Shown one piece after another: positions 1-8,416 of a stretch of 64,000 nt of DNA. Source of the DNA: Litorimonas sp051251645 (GTDB taxonomy: Bacteria; Pseudomonadota; Alphaproteobacteria; Caulobacterales; Maricaulaceae); the NCBI GenBank assembly GCA_051251645.1, contig JBPOEY010000002.1, positions 791,360 to 855,359 of the forward strand, in the 5' to 3' direction. The stretch's first letter is position 1, and each line of letters begins with the position of its first letter. Position numbers and translations under genes: made by a program. The notes under the pieces were generated by a model that searched no databases, was not told the DNA's origin, and worked only from the letters and a program-made list of their open reading frames with translations.

Positions 1-518
1 GCGATCGCCGTGCGCGCGGGCCGGGTGATATTCTGACAGTGCAGATCACGATTGATGATTCTGCGAGCATGCAGGCCTCTGTCGCGACAGATCGCCAGTC
101 CGGCCAAAACCTCTCTTTGTCTAACTTCTTTGGGTTGACCAAACTGATCGAAGACATTCTTCCTAGTGGCGAAACTCTGGACCCAGCAGTCAATATCACG
201 CGGGGGTCCAATGTTGATGGCAGTGGGCAGTTACGTCGGGCTGAGACCTTGTCATTGACACTCGCCGCACAAGTTTCGGAAATCACGCCGAATGGCGATC
301 TTGTCATTATTGGCCGTCAGAACGTCCAGGTGGAGGGCGAAGCCCGGACTCTGTTCGTCTCAGGTGTCGTGCGCCGCGAAGACATTAGCCGCCGCAATGT
401 CATCACACTCGATAAAATCGCAAACGCGCAAGTCGGTTATGATGGCAGTGGCGCCGTCTCGCGCACTGCGAATGATCGCGCCGGCACACGCGTTTTGGAC
501 AAAATCATCCCCTTCTAG
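1..518 (+). CDS. flgH: Flagellar L-ring protein FlgH, 3' part
   Basis: The C-terminal part of FlgH, the outer-membrane lipoprotein that forms the L-ring around the flagellar rod. The frame is open from base 3 and runs to TAG at 518; the start and lipoprotein signal lie upstream of the window. The motif GDILTVQI followed by a short D-rich stretch, and the later GDLVIIGRQNVQV and VRREDI segments, are typical of the FlgH beta-rich core. The FliL-like gene follows 10 bases after the stop, so they are probably co-transcribed. Identity is recognised from family sequence pattern; only the missing N-terminus leaves any doubt. Confidence 0.9.
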   Translation, partial: DRRARGPGDILTVQITIDDSASMQASVATDRQSGQNLSLSNFFGLTKLIEDILPSGETLDPAVNITRGSNVDGSGQLRRAETLSLTLAAQVSEITPNGDLVIIGRQNVQVEGEARTLFVSGVVRREDISRRNVITLDKIANAQVGYDGSGAVSRTANDRAGTRVLDKIIPF

Positions 519-528
519 GAACTATGTG

Positions 529-1074
529 ATGAAAGCTCTTCTTTTTCCTGTTGTCTTGGCTGTGTTTGCGGCTGGCGGCGTTATCGCCGCCGATAAGGTC
601 CGCGGTGATGGTGCGCCTGCGTCCGTCAGTGAAAAAGATCACGACACAAAAGCGGATAGTCATGGCAAGCCAGAAAAGGCGGACTCGCATGGGAAGAGTG
701 ATAAGAAGACCTCTGGGCACGGCCATAAGGGCGGTGACACCTATGGTGGGGAAACAGACTTCATCAAATTTAACCGCCAGTTCGTTGTCCCTGTCCTGAA
801 AGACAATGCTGTTGATGCGCTAGTTTTGATCAATCTCGCTTTGGAAGTGCCTGCGAACAAGCGCGATGAAATGTTCCGCCTGGAACCCCGATTTCGGGAT
901 GGGTTCATTCGGGAGCTCCTACAACTGTCAGATGACGGCTATTTTGATCAGGAACTGACATCATCGGACACGTATGAAATTTTACGGGAAACCCTATCCC
1001 GCGCGGCCAACGATATTAGTGACGGTGGCGTCAATAAAATCTTGATTCTGGATTTATCGCGTCAAGATAACTAA
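529..1074 (+). CDS. FliL-like flagellar basal-body-associated protein
   Basis: 181 residues. A hydrophobic N-terminus (about residues 1-20, MKALLFPVVLAVFAAGG) acts as a signal or anchor. A low-complexity region follows (about 30-70), rich in His, Lys, Asp and Ser with repeats of DSHGK and GHGHKGG, and then a globular C-terminal domain that resembles the periplasmic domain of FliL: a beta segment DALVLINLALEV, then helices with FRDGFIRELLQL and a final NKILILDL. FliL sits next to the stator and is linked to motor torque and swarming. I chose the ATG at 529 because it lies 10 bases after flgH and gives a signal segment. The His-rich linker could bind metal, but that is only an inference. The FliL assignment rests on the C-terminal pattern and on the position beside flgH. 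Confidence 0.65.
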   Translation: MKALLFPVVLAVFAAGGVIAADKVRGDGAPASVSEKDHDTKADSHGKPEKADSHGKSDKKTSGHGHKGGDTYGGETDFIKFNRQFVVPVLKDNAVDALVLINLALEVPANKRDEMFRLEPRFRDGFIRELLQLSDDGYFDQELTSSDTYEILRETLSRAANDISDGGVNKILILDLSRQDN

Positions 1075-1115
1075 GCCGAAATGACAATGTAAGATAGGCC
1101 GTTCGCGATCCCGGA

Positions 1116-1433
1116 CTAGCTTTCAGGTGTCGCCGTGGCCGCGAGTTGCAGTGCCATCATTGACGCGATATCTTCCAAAATCGCCGTATTTTTGGCCTGG
1201 AGCTCCAGATTAGAGAAGGTCGCTAATTGCTCGACGAATTGTGTCGAATCCATTGGGGCGAGCGGGTCTTGATTTTTGATTTGGGCTGTCAACAAGTTCA
1301 GAAACGTATCGAACTGCTCATTCACACTGTTAGCCGATTCGGAAACAGACGAAGATCCCTCACTTTGGGAGCTAATCGATTGAGATGTGACTTTAGCCGT
1401 TGAGGCCTGATTGGCGAGAATCGAGAGATCCAT
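1116..1433 (-). CDS. flgD: Short hook-capping protein FlgD
   Basis: 105 residues. It contains the conserved FlgD N-terminal core NEQFDTFLNLLTAQIKNQDPL with MDSTQFVEQLATFSNLEQ-like sequence (here SNLELQAKN), which caps the growing hook and is needed for FlgE assembly. The C-terminal tudor and immunoglobulin-like domains of the enteric protein are absent; the gene stops after AAT-rich residues following the core. Short FlgD proteins occur in other alphaproteobacteria, so this is probably natural. It lies 23 bases downstream of fliK on the same strand, the usual hook-length/hook-cap pairing. Confidence 0.9.
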   Translation of the reverse strand: MDLSILANQASTAKVTSQSISSQSEGSSSVSESANSVNEQFDTFLNLLTAQIKNQDPLAPMDSTQFVEQLATFSNLELQAKNTAILEDIASMMALQLAATATPES

Positions 1434-1456
1434 AATATTATATCCTTAGGTCAATC

Positions 1457-2857
1457 CTAGACGAGAATATGAAGACGCTCCGCTTCGCCCAGGGGGGCGC
1501 GTATAAAGCGTTGAAGGTCATCCGTTTGTGTTGTGTCCGAAGCTGCGCCGGGGGCGCCATCGTCTTGTCCTGAACTGGCGTCCTCACCATCCTGTGAGGC
1601 TTGACCAAATTCTGATCCAAAGTCGCGCGCATCCCCGAGTTTAACCTCGATGGGCGTATTGGCGCCCTGTTCCAGCGCAGCCGTAATGCTCACCATACGG
1701 TCCATTAAGGCCGCGCGAGCGGCGTCTGATTCTGCGGTGAGCGTGACGACGGTTCGGCCTTGGCTATCGAATTGATAGTCCAGTTGAATACGGCCCAGTT
1801 CGGGTGGGTCAATTTGTAATGTCGCGCTCTTGGCGGACAGAGCAATCGCAACCACGGCTTGCGGTAGCTTGTCCATTGTCACGGTCGGTGACGTGTTGGT
1901 GGTTTGCAGGATCGTCGCGGCCAGTCGATCGCTCATGCCAGATAGGGGCGTGAGCGTTGGTAAGGTCGCAACGATTGGAATGGACTTTAAGGGCGTTGGC
2001 GCGTCACTGCTTGCAATAAGCGTCGTCGAGTGAGCGGGGGCCTCTGCAATCTTTATCGCATCAGTTGGAGTCGCCGAAGGTCTTGCCAAGGCTCGATATT
2101 CGGCGGTCTCCGCGGCGCGGTCTGACAGGCGAGGGCGGTCAGACGCGTCAGGGTCAGGGGTTGGCGTGTCAGGGTCTAGGGTCAGCGTGTCAGCGTGCGT
2201 TATGGTCTCAGGCGCGACGAGGGTCGCCGTTGGCAAGGGGGCTCCCTCTGTATGCGCCGCGTTAATGTCGACTATGCTTGTCGAGGGTGCGGGGGGCGCT
2301 GCATTCGTCAGCGGCCGTACGCCAGCTTCGGCCAAGACTGGAAGAGCTTGCGGCGCATTGAGGGAGGTCAGATTTGTGAGGCCTTCAGGCATATTTGGCT
2401 GACGCATAGTTGCGGCTATCGGATCACCTGCAAGGACCATTGCCGGAAGGGCTGCTTCACGATTCGTCAGCGTCGGAATGTCAACCGTAGGCAGTGTGGT
2501 CGCCGCGTCACCGGAGGGCATTGCGATCTCGAGCCCAATCGATGAGGGATTTGTTGCAGATATCACGCCTGATTGGTCAACGAGACCTTCGGTTTCGCTG
2601 GGCTGCGAAAGACTAAGTCTGTCTATAAGGTCATTGTCGATGACTTGAGCGTCTCGCTCGGTCGATAAAATCGTCTCTGGCAAAATGGGATGATCAGCCG
2701 GGTAGAGGTTAAAGTCCGTCTGGTCTGCAAGTGCGTCTTCGAAACTCTGTCCTTGATCTCCGGCGGTCCCGTTAGATGACAATGATAACCCAGCCGCCGC
2801 AGGCGATGCCGGGCGCGGACTCGCTTGTGTCATCAAAATATGGGGAAGGGCTGACAT
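1457..2857 (-). CDS. fliK: Flagellar hook-length control protein FliK
   Basis: 466 residues. Residues 1 to about 320 are a poorly conserved, Pro/Thr/Ala-rich ruler-like region. The C-terminal part (about 330-420) is the FliK domain, recognisable by LQIDPPELGRIQLDYQF followed by VVTLTAES and RAALMDR, which contacts FlhB to switch export from hook to filament substrates. The last 45 residues are acidic and Gln/Asp-rich. It starts at ATG 2857, 61 bases from the divergent rod-binding gene, and is followed by flgD. The N-terminal region has proline-threonine-aspartate repeats (DPDTPTPDPD), consistent with an extended molecular ruler. Confidence 0.88.
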   Translation of the reverse strand: MSALPHILMTQASPRPASPAAAGLSLSSNGTAGDQGQSFEDALADQTDFNLYPADHPILPETILSTERDAQVIDNDLIDRLSLSQPSETEGLVDQSGVISATNPSSIGLEIAMPSGDAATTLPTVDIPTLTNREAALPAMVLAGDPIAATMRQPNMPEGLTNLTSLNAPQALPVLAEAGVRPLTNAAPPAPSTSIVDINAAHTEGAPLPTATLVAPETITHADTLTLDPDTPTPDPDASDRPRLSDRAAETAEYRALARPSATPTDAIKIAEAPAHSTTLIASSDAPTPLKSIPIVATLPTLTPLSGMSDRLAATILQTTNTSPTVTMDKLPQAVVAIALSAKSATLQIDPPELGRIQLDYQFDSQGRTVVTLTAESDAARAALMDRMVSITAALEQGANTPIEVKLGDARDFGSEFGQASQDGEDASSGQDDGAPGAASDTTQTDDLQRFIRAPLGEAERLHILV

Positions 2858-2918
2858 AAGCCTGAATTGAACGAATATGGTTTACCGAGTGTTTACGGCC
2901 TGTGGGTAACGTGTCCTT

Positions 2919-3239
2919 ATGTTAGTTCCTGATCTCAATGCCCTGACACCTTTACAAACGGTCAAACCGACGTCGGCGAACCTGGCGGACGGCGCCCAGG
3001 ATAAAGAGGCGCTAAAAGCCGTGGCCAAGGATTTCGAAGCGGCGTTCATCGCGCAAATGCTCACCCATTCCGGCCTCGCTGAATCTTTGACGTCGGGAGA
3101 GGGCAAAATGGCGGCCGCTTTTGGTAGTTTTTATGTCGAACAATTGGCCGAACGGATGTCGGATCAAGGCGGGATCGGAATGGCGGACTCTATATATAAG
3201 CAATTAGAACGCTACGGCGAGGCAGGAGAAACATCATGA
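2919..3239 (+). CDS. flgJ: Rod-binding protein, FlgJ N-terminal type (CheL)
   Basis: 106 residues, matching only the N-terminal rod-binding domain of FlgJ (KAVAKDFEAAFIAQMLTHSG, then FGSFYVEQLAERM and ADSIYKQL). The muramidase domain found in enteric FlgJ is missing, as is usual in alphaproteobacteria, where this short protein is called CheL. It would help rod assembly in the periplasm; peptidoglycan opening must be done by another enzyme. The stop overlaps the start of the next gene (ATGA at 3236-3239), so translation is probably coupled. Confidence 0.85.
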   Translation: MLVPDLNALTPLQTVKPTSANLADGAQDKEALKAVAKDFEAAFIAQMLTHSGLAESLTSGEGKMAAAFGSFYVEQLAERMSDQGGIGMADSIYKQLERYGEAGETS

Positions 3240-3622
3240 GTGAGACTCGAATTCTAAATCTGCTTAACCGAATTGATCAGGCTCTAATTGCCGAAATTGA
3301 CGTTGTTCGCGAAGGTCGCTTTCAAGACTTACTCGCTGTGCAAATGGAAACGGCGGACGCCATGCGCGGCCTTGACGCTCTGCGCATCGATTTTCAACTT
3401 CCCGGGTTTGACAAATCTCGCATTGATGCGGCGATGCGTATCATCAATCAGCGCGCGGAACAGGCCCGCAGTTTGATCGGCGCGGCGATGAATGGGGCGC
3501 GGGATGCGAAAGCCCGGATTGAAAATTTGATCCGCGCGGACGGCGAAATCGGGGCTTATGACCGGACCGGCGGGCAGATTATGATGAAAAATCTTGGCTC
3601 CCCCTATAATAAAACGATTTGA
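3236..3622 (+). CDS. Putative FlgN/FlbY-type flagellar export chaperone
   Basis: 128 residues, predominantly helical with no membrane segment. Its length, helical character and place directly behind the rod-binding gene fit the FlgN-like chaperones (FlbY in Caulobacter) that hold the hook-filament junction proteins FlgK and FlgL before export. I see no diagnostic motif, so the call relies mainly on context and general composition (RIDQALIAEIDVVREGRF at the N-terminus, helix-rich NQRAEQARSLIGAAM). The start codon overlaps the previous stop by four bases. The next gene is the flagellin, after a 172-base leader region. Confidence 0.55.
   Translation: MSETRILNLLNRIDQALIAEIDVVREGRFQDLLAVQMETADAMRGLDALRIDFQLPGFDKSRIDAAMRIINQRAEQARSLIGAAMNGARDAKARIENLIRADGEIGAYDRTGGQIMMKNLGSPYNKTI
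3605..3610 (+). promoter_or_regulatory. Possible -10 hexamer (TATAAT) before the flagellin leader
   Basis: A perfect TATAAT lies at the end of the preceding gene. I could not pair it with a convincing -35 box at 16-18 bases, and I found no sigma-54 -24/-12 element in the interval before the flagellin. It is therefore a weak candidate. Confidence 0.2.
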
Positions 3623-3678
3623 ATTCACTTCTTGTTAGAATTCCCCGGTTATCAACAAAGAATAGCTCAGGAGAGCGC

Positions 3679-3694
3679 GGTCGGAATTCCGACC
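3679..3694. promoter_or_regulatory. 16-bp perfect palindrome upstream of flagellin
   Basis: GGTCGGAATTCCGACC is its own reverse complement. It lies 101 bases before the flagellin start. As DNA it could be an operator for a dimeric flagellar regulator; as RNA it would form a loopless hairpin or a dimerisation site. No known regulator is assigned to it here. Confidence 0.6.
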
Positions 3695-3761
3695 CTATCG
3701 TCAGGACGACTTGGTCACCTTCGACCACCATCCGAAAGGATAGTGCCGAAGCAATTTTAAC

Positions 3762-3777
3762 GCGGGTAACATCCCGC
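3762..3777 (+). promoter_or_regulatory. Hairpin in the flagellin 5' leader next to the ribosome binding site
   Basis: GCGGG (3762-3766) pairs with CCCGC (3773-3777) across a six-base loop, 17 bases before the flagellin ATG and just ahead of the TAGGTG ribosome binding site. In Caulobacter, FlbT acts on the 5' untranslated region of flagellin mRNA; a flbT gene is present 1.8 kb downstream. That this hairpin is the FlbT target is an inference. Confidence 0.4.
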
Positions 3778-3794
3778 TCATTAGGTGAAATCCA

Positions 3795-5021
3795 ATGTCC
3801 AGTATTAATACAAACCTCGGCGCTATGGTGGCGCTAGATACCCTCAAAGGGATCAACAAGAACCTCGGCATGGTTCAAAACGAAATTGCGACAGGTAAGT
3901 CGATCAATTCCGCAAAAGACAATGCAGCACTTTGGTCCATCGCAACAGTGATGGAAACTGATGTCGCAGGTTTCGAACAAATCGGCAATTCTCTGAATCT
4001 AGGCTCTGCCACAGTTGGTGTTGCTCGGACTGCGGCTGAAGAAGTCGTGACGAACCTCAAAGACATCCGCGACTCAATTATTGCTGCCCAAGAAGGCAAC
4101 GTTGACCGTGGTAAGCTACAGACTGACATTGACGAAGCTGTCAAGCAGATCCAGTCAACTGTCGCAGGTGCACAATTTAATGGTCAGAACCTTCTGACAG
4201 GCGAAGGTAACATCGAAATTTTGTCATCGTTGAACCGTGATTCAAGCGGCGCAGTGAGCACAGGAAAAATCACAGTTGCGCGTCAAAATCTAACGACTGA
4301 CGCCGTGGGTTCTTCAGGGGCCTTGTCGAGTGGCGATGGTGGTAATATCACTTTCGTGAACGACACATATACACCAAATGCTTCTCCAACTGACGTCGGG
4401 TCACTTGTCTTTGATACGAGTGCTGAACTGACAACCGGGACATCAACGACATTGAACTTGGGGACAGCCGCAGGCGGAGCGATTACAGTCGTCTCCACAG
4501 AAGGCCAAACGGTTGAAGAATATGTCACGGCTATTGCTGCGGCGATCAATGACGATGTTAATGGTGTCTTGGACGCAGGCGTCACAGCGACTGTTAGCTC
4601 AGGTAACGTGCTGTCAATCGAAGATACAGACGTCACAGCTGGTACGACTCAAGTCACAATGACGGCGACACAAACCAAGCCGTCAACCCCAGCAGGGCTT
4701 TTGGAAGGTCTTGATGCGCTCGACGTATCAACGTCGGACTCGACAGCGGCACAAGCATTGACTGACATTGAAGGCTTCCTCACAAGCGCGATTGATGCCG
4801 CTGCCGCATTCGGTTCTAAACAGGGCCGTATTGACAGCCAAATCAACTTTGTCTCCTCATTGGGCGACAGCTTGAAGGCCGGTATCTCGACACTGACAGA
4901 TGCTAATCTGGAAGAAGCGTCTGCTCGACTGCAGGCTCTGCAGGTTCAGCAGCAGCTCGGCGTCCAGGCTCTGTCGATCGCTAACCAGGCACCGCAGGCT
5001 TTGCTGGGACTGTTCCGATAG
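3795..5021 (+). CDS. Flagellin
   Basis: 408 residues. The N-terminal D0/D1 coiled coil (about 1-150) begins MSSINTNLGAMVALDTL and contains the typical INSAKDNAALWSIA and NLKDIRDSI segments; the C-terminal D1/D0 part (about 330-408) ends in LEEASARLQALQVQQQLGVQ and QAPQALLGLFR. These are hallmark flagellin ends. A Thr/Ser/Gly-rich central insert (about 165-310) makes it longer than typical Caulobacter flagellins and would form a surface D2 domain. No signal peptide, as expected for type III export. Codon use is more biased and A+T slightly higher than in flanking genes, fitting high expression. A hairpin terminator follows, and flaF and flbT lie downstream. Confidence 0.95.
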   Translation: MSSINTNLGAMVALDTLKGINKNLGMVQNEIATGKSINSAKDNAALWSIATVMETDVAGFEQIGNSLNLGSATVGVARTAAEEVVTNLKDIRDSIIAAQEGNVDRGKLQTDIDEAVKQIQSTVAGAQFNGQNLLTGEGNIEILSSLNRDSSGAVSTGKITVARQNLTTDAVGSSGALSSGDGGNITFVNDTYTPNASPTDVGSLVFDTSAELTTGTSTTLNLGTAAGGAITVVSTEGQTVEEYVTAIAAAINDDVNGVLDAGVTATVSSGNVLSIEDTDVTAGTTQVTMTATQTKPSTPAGLLEGLDALDVSTSDSTAAQALTDIEGFLTSAIDAAAAFGSKQGRIDSQINFVSSLGDSLKAGISTLTDANLEEASARLQALQVQQQLGVQALSIANQAPQALLGLFR

Positions 5022-5049
5022 GACCAGGCTTAAGCCAAAACGAATATTC

Positions 5050-5070
5050 CCTCGGCCCGTTGGGCCGAGG
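5050..5070 (+). terminator. Hairpin terminator after flagellin
   Basis: CCTCGGCCC and GGGCCGAGG form a perfect 9-bp stem with a three-base loop, followed by ATTTTC. It lies 28 bases after the flagellin stop and may let only part of the transcript continue into flaF and flbT. Confidence 0.75.
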
Positions 5071-5140
5071 ATTTTCAAATCTCCGCCGTGCCGCTTAAGG
5101 CGACGACGGACCGACCGCCTCGGTAGCATAGGATTTCGCT

Positions 5141-5551
5141 ATGGCACTCATGACAGCCCACGCCTTCAACGCTCAAAGCGTCTATGGCCAATCGGGCCGC
5201 GCAATCGGATCCGATCGCGATGTCGAAGTGCAAGTGTTTCAAACCGCAATTTCTGTGCTTAAACCCTTTACGGGTCTTGATTTTAAACTGACATCTGAAG
5301 CTGCAACAGCCCTCTCTGAAAATCTCAGACTATGGGATCTTCTCACGGTCGATCTCGTTCATCCGGATAATCCGCTCGATTTAAAGCTGGTTGCCCAATT
5401 GATAGATCTTGGCCGTTTCGTCCGCTTCCATACGCACGGCCTTTATGCCGGGACTGGAACCGTAGACGTTCTTGTCGATATTAATGTCGCTGTTCTGCAA
5501 GGCCTTTTGGGTCGCCCGGGCGAAGGCTCCGGCACCTCGCAAGCCGCATAA
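5141..5551 (+). CDS. flaF: Flagellin synthesis regulator FlaF
   Basis: 136 residues, the usual FlaF length. The sequence NAQSVYGQSGRAIGSDRDVEVQVFQ is close to the FlaF start, and LWDLLTVDLVHPDNPLD with LRLVAQL-like IDLGRFV sequence matches its centre. FlaF works with FlbT to control flagellin production or secretion in alphaproteobacteria: FlaF favours flagellin synthesis and FlbT limits it. The start ATG 5141 has AGGA eight bases upstream. The gene lies between the flagellin terminator and flbT, a conserved order in this class. The last 13 residues (GEGSGTSQAA) look like a disordered tail. Confidence 0.88.
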   Translation: MALMTAHAFNAQSVYGQSGRAIGSDRDVEVQVFQTAISVLKPFTGLDFKLTSEAATALSENLRLWDLLTVDLVHPDNPLDLKLVAQLIDLGRFVRFHTHGLYAGTGTVDVLVDINVAVLQGLLGRPGEGSGTSQAA

Positions 5552-5581
5552 AGGCTCAAAAGCCGTATAAAAGGAATGTTT

Positions 5582-6088
5582 ATGGCCGGTCTGCTTATCA
5601 GCCTCAAACCAAACGAAAAGTTTCTCGTAAACGGCGCTCTTCTATCGAATGGCCCGAAGCGTGGACAAATCTGCGTTGAAGGCGAAGGCATTAATGTGCT
5701 TCGTCTCTCGGATGTGATCCATCCCGATGAAATCCGTACACCCGTTACGCGCCTGTATAGCGCGATCCAAATTCTTCTGTCCGGGGACTGTTCTGGTGAC
5801 GAAGCCTGTGATGGGATTGAGCAACAATACCGCTCTCTCAGCACGGTCTTTCAAGGAACCCCCCTGTCAGACACGTTGTTGAAATCCTATAAAGCCTGGG
5901 TCGATGGCCGGATTTATTCCGCGCTTTGTCGTCTTAAACCGCTTATTCCAATTGAAGCGGAATTGCTCGGACTTGAACCTGCGCAGCAGGGCAGCGCCCC
6001 GAATCATTCACCGCAGAGCCAGCCCGCGCCTATCCATACAGTCTCACCGCAGTCTGTAACTCATCGCCGCACGGCGGCTGTGGGCTAA
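5582..6088 (+). CDS. flbT: Flagellin mRNA regulator FlbT
   Basis: 168 residues. The N-terminal MAGLLISLKPNEKFLVNGALL and following KRGQICVEGEGINVLR are diagnostic of FlbT, a post-transcriptional repressor that binds the flagellin leader and promotes its decay. An ATG two codons earlier touches the AAGGA ribosome binding site directly, so I chose ATG 5582, which has six bases of spacing. Residues about 138-168 form a Pro/Gln/Ser-rich tail (AQQGSAPNHSPQSQPAP) that looks disordered and lies beyond the family core. Two Cys residues lie close together in GDCSGDEACDG; their role is unknown. Confidence 0.88.
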   Translation: MAGLLISLKPNEKFLVNGALLSNGPKRGQICVEGEGINVLRLSDVIHPDEIRTPVTRLYSAIQILLSGDCSGDEACDGIEQQYRSLSTVFQGTPLSDTLLKSYKAWVDGRIYSALCRLKPLIPIEAELLGLEPAQQGSAPNHSPQSQPAPIHTVSPQSVTHRRTAAVG

Positions 6089-6092
6089 TGCG

Positions 6093-6929
6093 ATGCCAAT
6101 TCAGCCCAGTCTGATTGGCGGATCCCTGTCGGGGTATGCGTTTCTGAAATCCACACAAGAGCGGCAACAGGCGACGTTTGAAAGCTCGACGGATATCAAG
6201 CGCAATGTCGATGGCATGCGCGAAAAACTCTCAGAGTCGTTTACACTTGATGATCTTATGGGCGACCGTCAGTTGCTTTTGCCTGTGCTGCAAAGTTTTG
6301 GGCTCGAAAGCGAAATTGATAAGGGCGCCTTTGTTCGGCGAATTATATCGCAAGGCCCCGATGATCCACAAGGGTTTGCACAACGGCTGAACAATGATGA
6401 TTTCATTGAGTTGGCGCGCGTATTTGCGGCCGATAACGATGGCAATATCCAATTGAGCGCATCTACGGTCGATGATTTGGTCAATGGTTATAAAGATAAA
6501 GCCTTCCAGACAGCCGTCGGGGAACAGGAGCCTGACTTACGTCTAGCCCTTAATTTTGAAACTGAAATCTCTGATTTAGCCGCGAATAGCGCCAGCGACC
6601 GATCCTTCTGGTTTAAAGTTATTGGCAGTGCGCCGATAATGGAAGTATTCAATTCGGCTTTTATTTTGCCGACAGGATTTTCGAATCTCGATGTCGATAA
6701 GCAAGCGGATTATTTGCAAAGTCGCGCTGAGCAGAAATTAGGCGCCAACCCGCGCGAGATATTGGCAACAAGCAAGGGGTCCGACACCGTGATCAAAGAT
6801 TTCTTGCTACAGCGTCAAATCGAAAACGGTCCCTCGGCCCTTACACCGGGTGCGAGCGCCTTATCTTTGCTCTCGGGCGGTCTTGGAACACAGAGCTTGT
6901 TTAGCCTCATTCTATCGAATTCGGCTTAG
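6093..6929 (+). CDS. DUF1217 flagellar-associated protein
   Basis: 278 residues, matching the DUF1217 pattern found in flagellar loci of alphaproteobacteria: an N-terminal LIGGSLSGYAFLKSTQERQ, a central GVGxxxDKGAFVRRII-like block (LESEIDKGAFVRRIIS with DDPQGFAQRLND-like sequence), and repeated AxxFGFD-type helical units. The function of the family is not established; its location here, four bases after flbT, supports a flagellar role, perhaps in export or regulation. No signal peptide or membrane helix is seen. It converges on fliI with 20 bases between the stop codons. Confidence 0.8.
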   Translation: MPIQPSLIGGSLSGYAFLKSTQERQQATFESSTDIKRNVDGMREKLSESFTLDDLMGDRQLLLPVLQSFGLESEIDKGAFVRRIISQGPDDPQGFAQRLNNDDFIELARVFAADNDGNIQLSASTVDDLVNGYKDKAFQTAVGEQEPDLRLALNFETEISDLAANSASDRSFWFKVIGSAPIMEVFNSAFILPTGFSNLDVDKQADYLQSRAEQKLGANPREILATSKGSDTVIKDFLLQRQIENGPSALTPGASALSLLSGGLGTQSLFSLILSNSA

Positions 6930-6949
6930 GCAAACGCTTCCAGAAATTT

Positions 6950-8293
6950 CTAAGCAATCGCGTGGCCGAGCGCGATAAAACTCTCATCAATTGTGGCCAC
7001 ATTAGAGTGTCGTAGAAACTCATCCAAATTTGGCTGACAGGCTACGGCCTTGTCTAGCACGGGATCCGTCCCGGCGACATAAAGCCCGGATTGCACCATC
7101 AACCGGCCATCTTCATACCGCCGCAAGAGGCTTCGCCCTTGAGATAAAATCACGTTTTGCAGCTCTGTCGCCGCGTCGGGCAAAGATCGCGAGACGCTCC
7201 GCCCGACATCGATCGCGGGGTATCGTCCACCTTCGGCAATGGCACGGTCCAAAATGATGTGACCATCTAAAATCCCGCGTACCGTATCCGCCACAGGTTC
7301 TTCCATGTCAGAGCCCTGAACAAGAACGGAGAAAACGGCGGTAATGTCGCCGCGTGTGCCGTCTGTTCCGGGTCCGGCGCGCTCACATAACCCTGCGAGT
7401 GTTGGGAAAGTTGACGGCGGAAAAGCGCGCAACGCCGGAGTTTCTCCAACGGATAGCGCGACTTCGCGGTGCGCTTGGGCAAATCGGGTGAGGCTGTCGA
7501 ATAAGAACAACACATGCTGTCCTTGATCACGAAAACTTTCTGCTGTTGCCATCGCAAGCCGTGCCGCCCGCAATTTTGCGGCCGGCGGTTGGTCGGACGT
7601 CGCGGCGAAAACAACGGTCCGTTTCATCGCTTCGGGGCCGACGACCTCTTCAACAAAATTACGAACTTCACGCCCCCGTTCACCGATCAAAGCAATCACA
7701 GTGACGTCGGCGCTGCTGGCGCGGCCCGTGCTTTTCGCCAATCCGCCGAGCAGCGATGTCTTGCCGACACCCGACCCCGCGAACAAGCCCACGCGTTGTC
7801 CGCGACAGAGCGGTAAAAACGTATCAATCGCCGCATATCCGGTACACAGTCGATCACCGAGCCCCCGCCGATGCCCGGCAATGGGCGGGGCGGCATTGAG
7901 GTCTGCAGTAATCGCCCCTTGTCTGGGGCGATTGCCAAACGCGTCCCGCCCGTCAAAATCCAGAACTTTCCCAAGCCAGTCCGGCCCCGGTGCGAGTGCT
8001 GTATCCGGTATGAGCTCCGCGCGCATGCCGGACGTTAATCCTTGCCCGGATCCATAAAGGGCCACCGTCACGCTGTGACCGTCATCCGCGATGACGTCGC
8101 CGCGGCGATTACCATCAATGATGACGCCTGCGCCAATTCCGGCGCGCCCGCAGAGCCCTGCGATTTGCACTGTCTGTCCGGCGCAGGACAACACTCGGCC
8201 AGAGTGAACGACGAGGCGGGGGAGCGGCGCGTCGAACCGAGCAGTCAGCGCGGCCAATGTGTCTACGGGGGTTTCGGAAGGCGGCTTTGGCAT
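6950..8293 (-). CDS. fliI: Flagellum-specific ATPase FliI
   Basis: 447 residues. A Walker A motif GLFAGSGVGKTSLLGGLAK lies near residue 165-180 and the Walker B strand QHVLFLFDSLTRFA follows; the segment ALRAFPPSTFPTLAGLCERAG is the classic FliI/F1-beta signature. FliI is the hexameric cytoplasmic ATPase that unloads export substrates from their chaperones at the flagellar type III gate. It starts at ATG 8293, back to back with flgB across 123 bases. FliJ and FliH, its usual partners, are not adjacent to it, although a FliJ-like gene ends the flgB operon. Confidence 0.95.
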   Translation of the reverse strand: MPKPPSETPVDTLAALTARFDAPLPRLVVHSGRVLSCAGQTVQIAGLCGRAGIGAGVIIDGNRRGDVIADDGHSVTVALYGSGQGLTSGMRAELIPDTALAPGPDWLGKVLDFDGRDAFGNRPRQGAITADLNAAPPIAGHRRGLGDRLCTGYAAIDTFLPLCRGQRVGLFAGSGVGKTSLLGGLAKSTGRASSADVTVIALIGERGREVRNFVEEVVGPEAMKRTVVFAATSDQPPAAKLRAARLAMATAESFRDQGQHVLFLFDSLTRFAQAHREVALSVGETPALRAFPPSTFPTLAGLCERAGPGTDGTRGDITAVFSVLVQGSDMEEPVADTVRGILDGHIILDRAIAEGGRYPAIDVGRSVSRSLPDAATELQNVILSQGRSLLRRYEDGRLMVQSGLYVAGTDPVLDKAVACQPNLDEFLRHSNVATIDESFIALGHAIA

Positions 8294-8416
8294 GGGACGC
8301 CCTTCAAGGCGACGGGGTGGACAGGCAAGACTTTGTTACAGGTCTGTTAACCATTGATTCAACCCTCGGCCTTAATCGTCAACACAGCATTAACGCCCTT
8401 TGCAAGGATTGCAGTC

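Noticed and set aside
1116..1433. flgD as a broken gene
   Set aside because: The stop follows the conserved core cleanly, no remnant of the C-terminal domains is visible between it and the neighbouring gene, and short FlgD proteins are known in the class.
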